This document shows positions 24,037 through 33,470 of a stretch of DNA of 64,000 nucleotides, in pieces. Position 1 is the stretch's first letter, and every line of letters begins with the position of its first letter. Under the pieces are notes generated by a model. It saw nothing but the letters and a program-made list of their open reading frames with translations. It was not told the DNA's origin and made no database searches. The DNA is taken from assembly GCA_026707405.1 (NCBI GenBank), contig JAPOWW010000007.1, positions 147,749-211,748 on the forward strand. The letters run 5' to 3'. This DNA is from Chloroflexota bacterium. GTDB lineage: Bacteria > Chloroflexota > UBA11872 > VXNJ01. Position numbers and translations under genes: made by a program.

Positions 24037-27000
24037 TTGTATCTGCGTCGCGTCGAAGTCCAGGGATTCAAGAGTTTCCCTCGAAAGACGGTAGTCGAGT
24101 TCGGGACTGGTCTAACGGCTCTCGTGGGACCTAACGGGGCCGGCAAGAGCAATATAGCCGACGCGATTCGCTGGGCGCTGGGCGAACAAAGCGCCCGAAT
24201 GCTACGCGCCCAACGGACCGAGGACGTCATTTTCGGCGGCACCCCCAAGCGGTCACGTTCCGGCATGGCTGAGGTAACACTCGTGTTCGACAACGGTGAC
24301 GGATGGCTGCCGCTCGAATACGGCGAGGTCAGCGTGACCCGACGAGCTTATAGATCCGGCGAAAACGACTACATTTTGAATGGCTCGTCGGTACGGCTGC
24401 GTGACCTCCAGGACTTGCTCCGAACAGCCGCCATGGGAGTCAACGGTCAGGTCGTCGTGGGTCAAGGGCAGATCGACGCCATCTTGCGGCTGAAGCCTGA
24501 AGACCGGAGGACGTTGATCGAGGAGGCGGCGGGCATCTCTCGCCATTACGCCAAGCGCGACGAAGCCCGGCGGCGACTTCAGAGAACGGAACGTAACCTT
24601 GAGCGCCTTCGAGACCTGCACATCGAGCTTGTGCCCAGGCTCGACCAGCTCAAGTTGCAGGCGGACGCGGCAGAGCGAAGCCGGGATCTCGGTGAAGAAC
24701 TAGAAAACCAAACACGAGACCTTCTCCAACACCGTCTTGCGCAGGCTGCGGCGTCATTCGAGTCGGCAAAGCTTGCCCAACGTGCGGCGTCGGACAAGCT
24801 CGCGACGCTGGAAGCCGCCCGATCATCGACTACCGGCGATTCGGCAGACGACGCCGTGGAAACCGTCAGATCTCGGCTCGCTAGAGCCAGGGTCGCACTT
24901 GAGAAAATCCGCGCCGACATGGCCGAAACCTCCGCCGGTTCACGGCTTGCCCGTCAGCGAGCGCAGTTCGAGAAGCGTGCAATCACCGAGTTAAGCGCTC
25001 GCGAGCTCGAAATCTGGGACCTTTTGGCAGCGTTGAAGGCGGCAAACGAAAGCGACCGTACTTCACTCGAAGAGCGCAAGTCTCGCGCCCAACTACTGGA
25101 AGCCGAGATAGCGAGCAGCGGTACCGAGCCGTTGACAGCGGAAGTCCTTGACAAGCTTCAGCAAAACGCGGTTGAAGCTCGGCGTGAGTCTGCAAAGCTC
25201 ACCTCGGAGCTCGCTCGACTTCAAGAGGTAAATCGGGACCTTTCGGTCCGCGAAAATGAAGCTCTAAAAGACGCCTCTCAGGGGCGGTCGAGTCTGGCCG
25301 AGCTAGATCAAACCCTGCAAGGTCTGAAAAAAGACATTGAGCTAGCCCGTAACGAATTGGCGGATGCCGAAGCGCGTGCGGCTCACGCGGACGACGCGAG
25401 AACCGTCGCCGCCAAGCAATCGGACGTCGCGCGGTCGGCTATGGAGGCGGCCGCGGCCGACGTGACGCGATGCAAAGCCGAAATCGCGGGAAGGCGCGCC
25501 GAGGTCGAGGCACTATCTGCGATGCGCGAGACCTCGAAGCGGGACGATTCCGCAGTTTCCAAACTCTTGGCCAATGCAGATTTGCTCCATGTCGAAGGTC
25601 TGTTGCGCTCGGGTATCGAGCATGTGCCAGAGCGGCTCAAGATCGCGGTCGCCGCAGCGCTCGGTCATCTACTCGACGACGTTGTAGTCCGGCACACGTC
25701 GCATGTGGAAGCGGTTCTGGAGTACATCTCGGACCAAGCGTCGTCGGGTGTTCGAATCAGACCGGCCCAAGGTTTTCGATCAAGAAAGCGCAGACGATTA
25801 TTTGGCGGCGGGCCTACCGGACCGGGGATTATCGGGACTCTCGACAACGTGATCACCGGGTCGCCAGGCTTCGAGCGGGCATTGGCGCCCGTTCTGGAGT
25901 CCGTGCTCGTCGTCGACTCACTCCGCACGGCGATTGATCTGCGGTCTTCACGAAACAACGCTGCTGACTACCACATCGTTTCCGTTGAAGGTGACCTTAT
26001 AGACCGCGATGGATCGATTCGTCCGGGGGCACACAACGGAACGGTCGCGTTCGACCCGGCCAGAGAAACCGAGGCGAAAAAACGACTTTCCGAGGCTGAG
26101 AGGGTACTCGCCGGTCTCATGCAAGCCGACGCCTCGACCAAGGCTAACTTGGTCGAGGCGACTAATGCCGAACGAGCGGCAGTCGACGTGCTGGAAGCGG
26201 TTTCAGCGGCCGTAGCCCGAGCCAAAGCCCGCCTGCGCACGGTGGACGAGGAGATACCGCTGGCGAACAGGCAGCTACGCTGGTGGAAGACGGTAACCGA
26301 CCGGGCTACCGCTGCACTCGAGGAAACCGCTTCCAGGCGGGAGGTGACACGGACAAGGCTGCTTGGGCTTGATTCGTTAATCGAGCCTGCAAGACAAGCC
26401 GTCGAAGTCGCGGAAGATGCGCTATCGAAAGCCCATGCCGCGCAGCTCGGCGGTCCCAGTGCGCGACTAGAGCTGGAGCGCGAGCGAATCTCCAATTTGA
26501 CCGAATCGCTCGCGCGTAGCGAGGCTGAAATCACAGCGCGCCAGCGGGCGCTGGAACGCTTGCAAGCCGACCTGAACGGCGCCAGGAAGGGCGAAGCCGA
26601 AGCGGTCACCCAAGCTGACCGCCTGGAAGAACGGATAACAAAGCTCGGACCGGTCTGCGCAAGCCGAGAGGAAGAGGTGGAGCGCCTCAACACGGAGCTA
26701 AGAAAACTGGAGCTTGAACGCGAACGCGCGGCCCTCGAAGCTCGTTCGCGCGAGCTTGAATTGGCGCAGCTCAAGACCGCTGTTGCCAACGCCCTTGACC
26801 GGTCCGAGTCCGCCCGCCGGCGTATCTACGAGCTGCGGGAACGCGCCCGCGAGGAACTTGGCGAGGGGGACTTGAAACCAAGGAAAGTCCCCGGGGCGGT
26901 TGGCGAGGTTGTCGCCGAAATTGATCGCCTGCGTCATCTGGTCGAGGTAATCGGACCTGTCAACCCCCTGGCTCCTAGGCAATATCGGGACGAGGCGCGG

Positions 27001-27594
27001 CGGGTCGAAAACCTGGGTTTACAGATCGACGACATGGAGAAATCGGCCGCTGAGCTTAAGAAAATCTCCAACGAGCTCGAACGCGCCGTCCGGGGCGAGT
27101 TCATGGATGCGTTCGAGAAGATGCGATGCTCCTTCCACAAATATTTCGAGTCGCTGGTGGGGGACGGCGACGCGCGCATGAGTCTTGCCGATCCACAGCG
27201 TCCAGACTCCAGTGGGATCGAGATTGACGTTCGGATTCCCGGCAAACGCCGGCAGCCTCTCAATGCGCTATCGGGCGGTGAGAGGGCCTTGGTCTCGGCG
27301 GCGCTGCTCTTCGCGATGATGGACTATAAAGGCGGGCCGCTATGCGTTCTGGACGAGGTAGACGCGGCGTTGGACGAATCGAATATCCTGCGGTTTCAGA
27401 CCGTGCTTAACGAATTCAAAGACCGAATGCAGTTGATCCTCATAACCCACAACGCGGCGTCCATCGAACGTGCCTCCTCCGTATTCGGGGTCGTGATGGC
27501 GGCCGACGGAATCTCACAGGTCGTATCGGTTCGGCTCAACGGTGCGGAACACTCGGGCCTGCGGCGCGAATCCGGGGTGCCTGCGCGGAATTGA
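24037..27594 (+). CDS. smc: Chromosome partition protein SMC
   Basis: 1185 residues. This ATPase of the condensin-like complex compacts and segregates the chromosome. The N-terminal ATP site has GPNGAGKSNI (about 32-41) and the Q-loop region. Two long coiled-coil arms (about 165-500 and 660-1010) flank a hinge near 510-660 with the Gly-rich loop typical of SMC hinges. The C-terminal head has LSGGERALVSAALLFAM and Walker B PLCVLDEVDAALDE. The protein appears complete. The TTG start lies 3 bases after the rnc stop. No scpA/scpB in the window. The downstream pseudokinase-PASTA gene begins 3 bases after its stop, so all three are likely cotranscribed. Confidence 0.97.
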   Translation: MYLRRVEVQGFKSFPRKTVVEFGTGLTALVGPNGAGKSNIADAIRWALGEQSARMLRAQRTEDVIFGGTPKRSRSGMAEVTLVFDNGDGWLPLEYGEVSVTRRAYRSGENDYILNGSSVRLRDLQDLLRTAAMGVNGQVVVGQGQIDAILRLKPEDRRTLIEEAAGISRHYAKRDEARRRLQRTERNLERLRDLHIELVPRLDQLKLQADAAERSRDLGEELENQTRDLLQHRLAQAAASFESAKLAQRAASDKLATLEAARSSTTGDSADDAVETVRSRLARARVALEKIRADMAETSAGSRLARQRAQFEKRAITELSARELEIWDLLAALKAANESDRTSLEERKSRAQLLEAEIASSGTEPLTAEVLDKLQQNAVEARRESAKLTSELARLQEVNRDLSVRENEALKDASQGRSSLAELDQTLQGLKKDIELARNELADAEARAAHADDARTVAAKQSDVARSAMEAAAADVTRCKAEIAGRRAEVEALSAMRETSKRDDSAVSKLLANADLLHVEGLLRSGIEHVPERLKIAVAAALGHLLDDVVVRHTSHVEAVLEYISDQASSGVRIRPAQGFRSRKRRRLFGGGPTGPGIIGTLDNVITGSPGFERALAPVLESVLVVDSLRTAIDLRSSRNNAADYHIVSVEGDLIDRDGSIRPGAHNGTVAFDPARETEAKKRLSEAERVLAGLMQADASTKANLVEATNAERAAVDVLEAVSAAVARAKARLRTVDEEIPLANRQLRWWKTVTDRATAALEETASRREVTRTRLLGLDSLIEPARQAVEVAEDALSKAHAAQLGGPSARLELERERISNLTESLARSEAEITARQRALERLQADLNGARKGEAEAVTQADRLEERITKLGPVCASREEEVERLNTELRKLELERERAALEARSRELELAQLKTAVANALDRSESARRRIYELRERAREELGEGDLKPRKVPGAVGEVVAEIDRLRHLVEVIGPVNPLAPRQYRDEARRVENLGLQIDDMEKSAAELKKISNELERAVRGEFMDAFEKMRCSFHKYFESLVGDGDARMSLADPQRPDSSGIEIDVRIPGKRRQPLNALSGGERALVSAALLFAMMDYKGGPLCVLDEVDAALDESNILRFQTVLNEFKDRMQLILITHNAASIERASSVFGVVMAADGISQVVSVRLNGAEHSGLRRESGVPARN

Positions 27595-27597
27595 CCG

Positions 27598-29535
27598 GTG
27601 GTGACCCAATCCCCGCTTGAGGCGTCCGGCCTGGCCGGGCGTATCTCGCTTCTGGAAGAGACGGGGTCGCTCGCCGGCGTTCGTTTCTACAGGTGCGTCG
27701 ACTCGACGAGCGGCCTCGAATACGAGGCCGCTCGATGGGAATTCGGCGCACACTCCGGCGAGTCTGTCCGAGCGATCACGGACGGACTGCGGAAGTGTCA
27801 GTCTCTGGAGTTTGAAGGCATTCAAAGACCGATCGCGTTTGAATCGTCGGATGACGGTCTGCTTGTCGTCTCCGAGGCGCTGACAGACCGAGACGCGATA
27901 CCTACCGGCGGGAGCAGCGCTCCGCCTGCGACCGAGCGCGCTTTTCACGTCGCTCTGGAACTCTCGCGAATTGTTGCCTACCTTCATTCGGCGGGCGTTC
28001 CGATCTCGGTTTTGCCCTCCGCAAGCATTGCCGAGGTCCCAATGCGCGGCATGGTCCTGAGACGCCCCTGGCTGCTTGCCGGACTGTCGGATCTGGTGCT
28101 CGAAGCCGACGAAGCCTGGCCCGAACTCGCGGCCGCGTTGCCGCCGGAAGTGGTTGGGGGGCGCACGCCCACCGCGCGGGCCAGCGTATACGCCGTCTCC
28201 TATCTCGCTCTGTCGATACTCGGTCGGGATCCCACCAGCGCCAACGGAGCTGCCTCGCGGCCTCCGATACCGCCGGCGCTCGAATTCGTGCTCAAGCGGG
28301 GAGTTCATCGCAATGCCCGCAAGCGGTATCGCGACATGCGCGGCCTCGCCGCCGCCCTCGAAGCCGCGCGCCCAGGTCGAAGGACTCATTTCTCGCCCGC
28401 CAGACGCTTGCCGATCCGGAACCGAAGGGAATCGGTCAGACTCAACCGCCCGCGAGTGCCCCTGCCCGATAGACCAGTACCGGAAAGCGACCGGCCCAAA
28501 GTCCGGCCATGGATGGTAGGCGCGGTGAGTATCATCGGAATCATCGCCTTTCTCTTGGTCTTGCCGCGAATCGAAAACCCCCTCGTACCGCTCGAGCAGA
28601 CGATCGAGGAAATCGGCGCGATCTTCTCCGCTGACCGGTCATTGAACTCGCCGACCGAGGCGGCGGCATCATCGCTTGTGATCCCCGGTGAGCCATTTCA
28701 GATTCCCGACTTCCGCGGCCGTCAGCAAGCTGAAGTACAGATCGAGGCTGAGGCGATGGGACTGGAAATCGAGATCGCCGAGGAGTTCAGGTCCGACGTG
28801 CCGGCGGGAGCCGTCATACGCCAAGAGCCTGATCCAGGTACGGTGATAGCCGGCGATTACCGGATGACGTTGTTCATCAATCGAGGCGATGCCAACGCCT
28901 TTTTGGTTTCCGTCGTCGGCGAGACGGCTGGAGAGGCGCGCGACATTCTGGAGAGCCTGGGGTTCCTCGTTCTCGAAGTGCCCGTGTTCGATGAAGAAAA
29001 GCCGCCCGGCGAAGTGGTCAGTCAGAACCCGGCGGGTGACCAGATTCTCTCCAAGGGGCGCCAGGTCATCCTCGAGGTGAGCCGGGGACCAGAGCGGATC
29101 GTTATCCCCTCCCTTGTCGGTCTATCCGAAGCTGGAGCGGTGCAGCGGGCAACGGACGCGGGACTCAACCTCAAGTCCGAATTCGAGATCGAGGCCCCGG
29201 CAGGCTTTCCTCCCGGAGCGGTCTACGCCCAGGAGCCCGCGGCAGGGTCGCTGACTGAACCGGAGGCAGAGGTCGTAATCACTGTCTATCGGCCCGAACC
29301 CGTAACCGTGCCGCGTGTTATCGGCATGGACCCGGATGAGGCATTCGCGCTTTTGAATTCATCGGGACTAACCGTCCGCTCGCTGGTCGAGCGTGAATCG
29401 GCAGACGCGACGGAGCGAACGGTCGTCGAGCAAGTCCCGTCCTCGGGAATTAGGGTTGCCCGGGAGTCCGGCATAAGTCTTGTCGTGGAACGCCCGGCGC
29501 AAACGCCCAGCCCATCGCCGACCGCAACTCCGTGA
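27598..29535 (+). CDS. Pseudokinase-PASTA membrane protein
   Basis: 645 residues. Residues 20-260 read as a degenerate Ser/Thr kinase fold. The beta3 Lys position is Arg46 (YEAARW), HRDLKPxN is replaced by VPISVLPSAS (134-143), DFG by GLS (162-164), and PPEVV (182-186) keeps the APE position. The closing YRDMRGLAAALEAA matches the kinase tail. A basic segment, one TM helix (about 305-323) and four PASTA repeats follow (about 366-430, 433-497, 500-566, 567-635), which in PknB/StkP sense peptidoglycan or lipid II. A Pro/Ser tail ends the protein. The catalytic residues are missing, so it is probably a signalling scaffold or receptor. The GTG start is coupled to smc. Confidence 0.85.
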   Translation: MVTQSPLEASGLAGRISLLEETGSLAGVRFYRCVDSTSGLEYEAARWEFGAHSGESVRAITDGLRKCQSLEFEGIQRPIAFESSDDGLLVVSEALTDRDAIPTGGSSAPPATERAFHVALELSRIVAYLHSAGVPISVLPSASIAEVPMRGMVLRRPWLLAGLSDLVLEADEAWPELAAALPPEVVGGRTPTARASVYAVSYLALSILGRDPTSANGAASRPPIPPALEFVLKRGVHRNARKRYRDMRGLAAALEAARPGRRTHFSPARRLPIRNRRESVRLNRPRVPLPDRPVPESDRPKVRPWMVGAVSIIGIIAFLLVLPRIENPLVPLEQTIEEIGAIFSADRSLNSPTEAAASSLVIPGEPFQIPDFRGRQQAEVQIEAEAMGLEIEIAEEFRSDVPAGAVIRQEPDPGTVIAGDYRMTLFINRGDANAFLVSVVGETAGEARDILESLGFLVLEVPVFDEEKPPGEVVSQNPAGDQILSKGRQVILEVSRGPERIVIPSLVGLSEAGAVQRATDAGLNLKSEFEIEAPAGFPPGAVYAQEPAAGSLTEPEAEVVITVYRPEPVTVPRVIGMDPDEAFALLNSSGLTVRSLVERESADATERTVVEQVPSSGIRVARESGISLVVERPAQTPSPSPTATP

Positions 29536-29633
29536 CTCGCTGACCGCACTAGTCGCCGCACTCGGGTTCTCACTGCTATCCCTGCGGCTAGAATCTAGCG
29601 GAACTCGCTAGGAATCGAGCCGGGAGAACCGCA

Positions 29634-30935
29634 TTGCCACAACTTGCCATCACGGGCGGCAGCCCCGTCAGATCGAATCCATTTCCCACGTGGCCGGTTG
29701 TCTCAGAAGCGGATGTTGAGGCAGTGACGCAAGCCATTCGCGACGGCGAGTGGGGCCGTATGGCTGGATCGCACGCGCTCGATTTCGAAAGGGAGTTCGC
29801 CGCATACCAGGGAGCTGAATACTGTCTGGCGCTCAACAGCGGGACCTCGGCTCTCGAAATCGGACTGCTCGCCATCGGAATCGAACCCGGCGACGAGGTG
29901 ATTCTTTCCCCCTACACATACATCGCCAGCGCCGCCGCGATCCTCATGTCGGGCGGCGTGCCGGTATTCGTCGACATCGACCCCGACACTTACAACATCG
30001 ATCCCTCAAAAATCGAGGCTGCGATAACCGACCGGACGGCCGCGATAATGCCCGTCCATTTTGCGGGTCTCGCCTGCGACATGGGCGCCATTGGCGAGAT
30101 TGCCCGCAGGCACGGACTCAAAATCATTGAAGACGCTGCCCACGTGCACGGCGGCAAGTGGAACGACGCCGGACTCGGCACCCTGGGAGATGCCGGGGCG
30201 TTCAGCTTTCAATCGAGCAAAAACCTGAACTCCGGCGAGGGTGGCGCTCTGCTGACCAATGACCGTGAAGTGTTCGCGCGTGCTATTGACTATCACGACG
30301 TTTGGACAGGCGGTCTGGTCGAGCGTGGGGGTGATGCCGGAGGCGGCAGCTTCCGCGCCGGAGCCAGATGGGACTTCCCGTTTGCCTGCCACAACTTCCG
30401 CATCAGCTCCTATACCGCGGCGTTGTTAAGGTCTCAGCTAAGCAAGCTCGAAGCCCAGACCGTCTCCCGCACCGAGAACGGCAAGTATCTGATTGACTTG
30501 ATAGATCAGACAGAGGGGTTGGCAAACTTGCGGCGCGACAGCTTCGCCACCCGAGACTCGCACCACCTCTTCCTCCTCAAATACAAGAAGGAATCGTTCG
30601 ACGGTCTGCCCCGGGAGATGTTCGTTGAAGCCCTCAAGGCCGAGGGAATCCCCGCCAGCCTCGGATATCCGCGCGGATGTCACGAGCAACCGCTGTTTCT
30701 GAAGCCCGAAGCCTATCTGTCCCGATTCTGGCCTCGAGGACGGCGTGGCGAGGTTGACATCGATTACGCGTCGATAAGCTGTCCGAACGTGGAATATCTT
30801 TGTCGCAACGAGACAGTATGGTTGCCCCAGTACGCGTTGCTCGATACCAGACGCGGCATGGAGCAGATCGTCGAAGCTGCGGACAAGATACGCGCGCACG
30901 TCGCCGAGTTGGCGAGCGCCGAGGTTTCGGTATAG
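29634..30935 (+). CDS. DegT/DnrJ/EryC1/StrS family PLP aminotransferase
   Basis: 433 residues. Sugar aminotransferase fold type I: NSGTSALEIGL (69-78) binds PLP phosphate, EDAAHVHGGKWN (166-177) has Asp167 for the PLP nitrogen, and SFQSSKNLNSGEGG (191-204) has the internal aldimine Lys196. The family makes amino sugars for surface polysaccharides or antibiotics, and some members act on cyclitols. There are no nucleotide-sugar genes around it, so the product is unclear. The TTG start is chosen by GGGAG upstream. It is separated by about 100 bp from the PASTA gene and 20 bp from the M23 gene. Confidence 0.88.
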   Translation: MPQLAITGGSPVRSNPFPTWPVVSEADVEAVTQAIRDGEWGRMAGSHALDFEREFAAYQGAEYCLALNSGTSALEIGLLAIGIEPGDEVILSPYTYIASAAAILMSGGVPVFVDIDPDTYNIDPSKIEAAITDRTAAIMPVHFAGLACDMGAIGEIARRHGLKIIEDAAHVHGGKWNDAGLGTLGDAGAFSFQSSKNLNSGEGGALLTNDREVFARAIDYHDVWTGGLVERGGDAGGGSFRAGARWDFPFACHNFRISSYTAALLRSQLSKLEAQTVSRTENGKYLIDLIDQTEGLANLRRDSFATRDSHHLFLLKYKKESFDGLPREMFVEALKAEGIPASLGYPRGCHEQPLFLKPEAYLSRFWPRGRRGEVDIDYASISCPNVEYLCRNETVWLPQYALLDTRRGMEQIVEAADKIRAHVAELASAEVSV

Positions 30936-30955
30936 CCCTCAGAACCCGCGCCAAG

Positions 30956-32497
30956 TTGAGAGCGCTCAGGCTAGCCGCTCTCGTAGTCCCACTATTGCTT
31001 GCCTCGTATACCGGCGCGCTGCCGGTTGGCGCCGGCGCGCCGCCTTGCGCCGTCGATTATCCCGTGGCTAACGGCCACTTTTATTCGCAAACCGGCGAGG
31101 ATACCGGACGCGGCTTCGTGGTGTTCGACGACCACGAAGCGAGATTCTGGACGGCATTCCAGAACGAGGGGGGCATACCTACGCTCGGCTTCCCGGTATC
31201 GAGCCGGTATCGATTCAAGGGCTTGCCAACCCAGGCGTTCCAGAAAGCCATTCTTCAGTGGGACAGCGCCAAGCGAGCCGTCAACTTTCTGAACACTCTC
31301 GACGAACTGAGCCTGGCGGGGCGCGATCCGGAGCTGCTTGCGTTTCGTCAAACACCCCCCCACGTCGCGCTGATCGAAGATGCCGGCCTCAATCCGACGA
31401 CCCCCGAGGGCTTTTCGAAGATTGTTCAAAACCACCTCCAAATCCTCACGCAGAACCCGCTAATCCAGGAGAGGTTCGAGTCTGAAAGCCGGTGGCTCGA
31501 ACTCTACGGTCTACCCGTTTCATACGCTGATTTCGGCCCGGTGCAGGTTTTGCGCGCCCAGCGGCAGGTGTTTCAGGTCTGGACGGTCGACGACGGTGGG
31601 GGACCCAAAGGAGTACCCGTCCTGGCTAACTCGGGCGACGTTGCCAAGGAGTTCGGACTCATTCCGCCAGAGGCGATCACGCCTGTTGAGCCGCCGGATG
31701 GAACCGAAACTGGCGAGCTGACGTTGGAGTTGGTTTCGTCTCAGGTCCGCCAGGGCGACGTCCTCGTCGTGAGAGTTCTCGGAAGCTCCGGGCCGGTCAC
31801 GATTTCGCTCGGCTCGATCGTCGCTCCGGCGGTTTGCGACGCCGGGGAAATGAGAGCGCTCTTGCCGATATCAAGCATCTCCGAGCCGGGGAACCACACG
31901 CTCCAGGCAAAAGAGGGCGTGTTTGCGGCGCCTGTCGAGTTTGTCTTCTCCGTGACTCCCGTCGACTATCCGTTCGAACGGCTCTATCTGTCCCCTGAGG
32001 TCGAGAGTTTGCTCACTCCTGAAGACATTCAGGCAGAGAGAGCTTTGCTCGAGTCGATTTTCGGGACATTTACGACCGAGCGCCGCTGGGACGGGCCTTT
32101 CATCATTCCCGCCTCGGGACCCCCTACGTCCCCGTTCGGCGAGCGCCGCGTCTATGGAGACAGCGGACTCTACGACTATCACGGTGGACATGACGTTGCC
32201 GCGCCCACGGGCACTCCCGTACTCGCATCGCAGAAGGGGACCGTCGCCTGGGCCGGCCCGCTGAAGATCCGCGGAAATACGGTCATAATCGACCATGGCC
32301 GCAGCGTGTTTTCCGCCTATCTCCACCTTTCCGAGATCAACGTCAACGTCGGCGACCAACTCGAAACAGGTGATCTGCTAGGAGCCGTCGGAAACACTGG
32401 CCTGTCCACAGGCCCGCATCTTCACTGGGAAATAAGAGTCCTCAACGTCCCGGTCGATCCATTGCCGTGGACGCAGCCGGGACCGCTCACGCGTTGA
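30956..32497 (+). CDS. Exported M23 metallopeptidase with LGFP-like N-terminal region
   Basis: About 513 residues from the TTG at 30956, which gives a clean Sec signal peptide (RALRLAALVVPLLLASYTGA). Earlier in-frame starts would overlap the aminotransferase gene. The N-terminal region contains GHFYSQTGED, FWTAFQNEGGIPTLGFPVSSRY and QAFQKAILQWD, a repeat style (LGFP-like) common in extracellular Chloroflexota proteins. The C-terminal LytM/M23 domain has HGGHDVAAPTGTPV with the zinc His and Asp, YLHLSEI and GPHLHWEIR with the H-x-H motif. All zinc and catalytic residues are present, so an active peptidoglycan or matrix endopeptidase is likely. It converges on the ABC exporter genes. Confidence 0.85.
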   Translation: MRALRLAALVVPLLLASYTGALPVGAGAPPCAVDYPVANGHFYSQTGEDTGRGFVVFDDHEARFWTAFQNEGGIPTLGFPVSSRYRFKGLPTQAFQKAILQWDSAKRAVNFLNTLDELSLAGRDPELLAFRQTPPHVALIEDAGLNPTTPEGFSKIVQNHLQILTQNPLIQERFESESRWLELYGLPVSYADFGPVQVLRAQRQVFQVWTVDDGGGPKGVPVLANSGDVAKEFGLIPPEAITPVEPPDGTETGELTLELVSSQVRQGDVLVVRVLGSSGPVTISLGSIVAPAVCDAGEMRALLPISSISEPGNHTLQAKEGVFAAPVEFVFSVTPVDYPFERLYLSPEVESLLTPEDIQAERALLESIFGTFTTERRWDGPFIIPASGPPTSPFGERRVYGDSGLYDYHGGHDVAAPTGTPVLASQKGTVAWAGPLKIRGNTVIIDHGRSVFSAYLHLSEINVNVGDQLETGDLLGAVGNTGLSTGPHLHWEIRVLNVPVDPLPWTQPGPLTR

Positions 32498-32558
32498 GTC
32501 GAGCCTGCTCGTCCCCTTGCAAAGTGCGATCAGGTAGTGAGTTCCATCCCCCTGCGGC

Positions 32559-33470
32559 CTAGGTCCCGCTGCCGCTGGTCAGGTCTCGCTTGTTGAACAC
32601 CCAGATCGCGCCCCCAATCAGAACAACGAAATAGAGCGTCAGAAGTCCTGCAGCTGGCCAGGGATCCAGCCACGTGCCGCCCGGCGGCGGTTGGCCCCCC
32701 TCGACGTCGATCCAAACCGTCAGTCTGCTGGTGAAAAGAACGCTCTCCGTAAGTCTCGTCGGGAAGTACTGGGCGACTTTTCCGAGTGTGCCGCCGAATC
32801 CTATGAAGAGGTTCATGACTATCTGCTCAACGACTACGAAAGCGAGGCCGACGCCGATTCCGGCGCCTCCCGACCTCAGCAGGCTGGCGGCGGCAAATGC
32901 AATTGCAACGTAGATCATCAGCACGGCGGTAGTGCGGAGCCAGTCGAGGAAAAGATCGAGCCAGAACCTGTCGGGAAACACAGGATCGAACGCGCCGATC
33001 GTCAGGTCGCCGAGAATCATTAGAGCCGCGCCCACGATCAGAAAGGCGGCCGTTCCGATAACGATGGTAAGCATCGCCGCAATGAGCTTTGCGAGCATAA
33101 ATTGAGTTCGCGAAGGCCCTCTGGCCAGAGCCAGGCGCAGCGTGCCCCAACCGTACTCGGAGCCTACCAGCAGCGAGACAAGCACGATGACAAGGTAAAG
33201 CGCGGACTGGGCCTCCATGATCTGAAGGAAACCGAACCCGGTCGGAAACCGCATGGCCGCGTCCATCTGCATGAATTCGGGGGAATCGGCTCCCGCGGTG
33301 CTCTTCATGAGCACACGCACGGCGATAAACATAAAGGCCAGGAACGCCACGACAATTCCGAAACATATCCAGGTGACTCTGCGTTTTCGAGTCTTTAGAA
33401 GCTCGATCGATACAAGCGGCGGGATTGTCGGAAGCTCGGTTGATATCCGGTTCAGCAAGTTAGTTTCCAC
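32559..33470 (-). CDS. ABC-2 type transporter permease
   Basis: About 303 residues from the GTG at 33470, which overlaps the ATPase stop by 11 nt; an upstream frame start at 33521 would overlap by 62 nt and is less likely. Six hydrophobic helices are visible, with a cytosolic N-terminal stretch ending in KTRKRRV and a large loop after helix 1. GSEYGWGTLRLALARGPSR near 110 is the conserved amphipathic coupling segment of BcrB/NatB-like permeases. It forms an exporter with the ATPase encoded just upstream. Substrate unknown; lipid-active peptides are typical for such pairs. Confidence 0.87.
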   Translation of the reverse strand: METNLLNRISTELPTIPPLVSIELLKTRKRRVTWICFGIVVAFLAFMFIAVRVLMKSTAGADSPEFMQMDAAMRFPTGFGFLQIMEAQSALYLVIVLVSLLVGSEYGWGTLRLALARGPSRTQFMLAKLIAAMLTIVIGTAAFLIVGAALMILGDLTIGAFDPVFPDRFWLDLFLDWLRTTAVLMIYVAIAFAAASLLRSGGAGIGVGLAFVVVEQIVMNLFIGFGGTLGKVAQYFPTRLTESVLFTSRLTVWIDVEGGQPPPGGTWLDPWPAAGLLTLYFVVLIGGAIWVFNKRDLTSGSGT

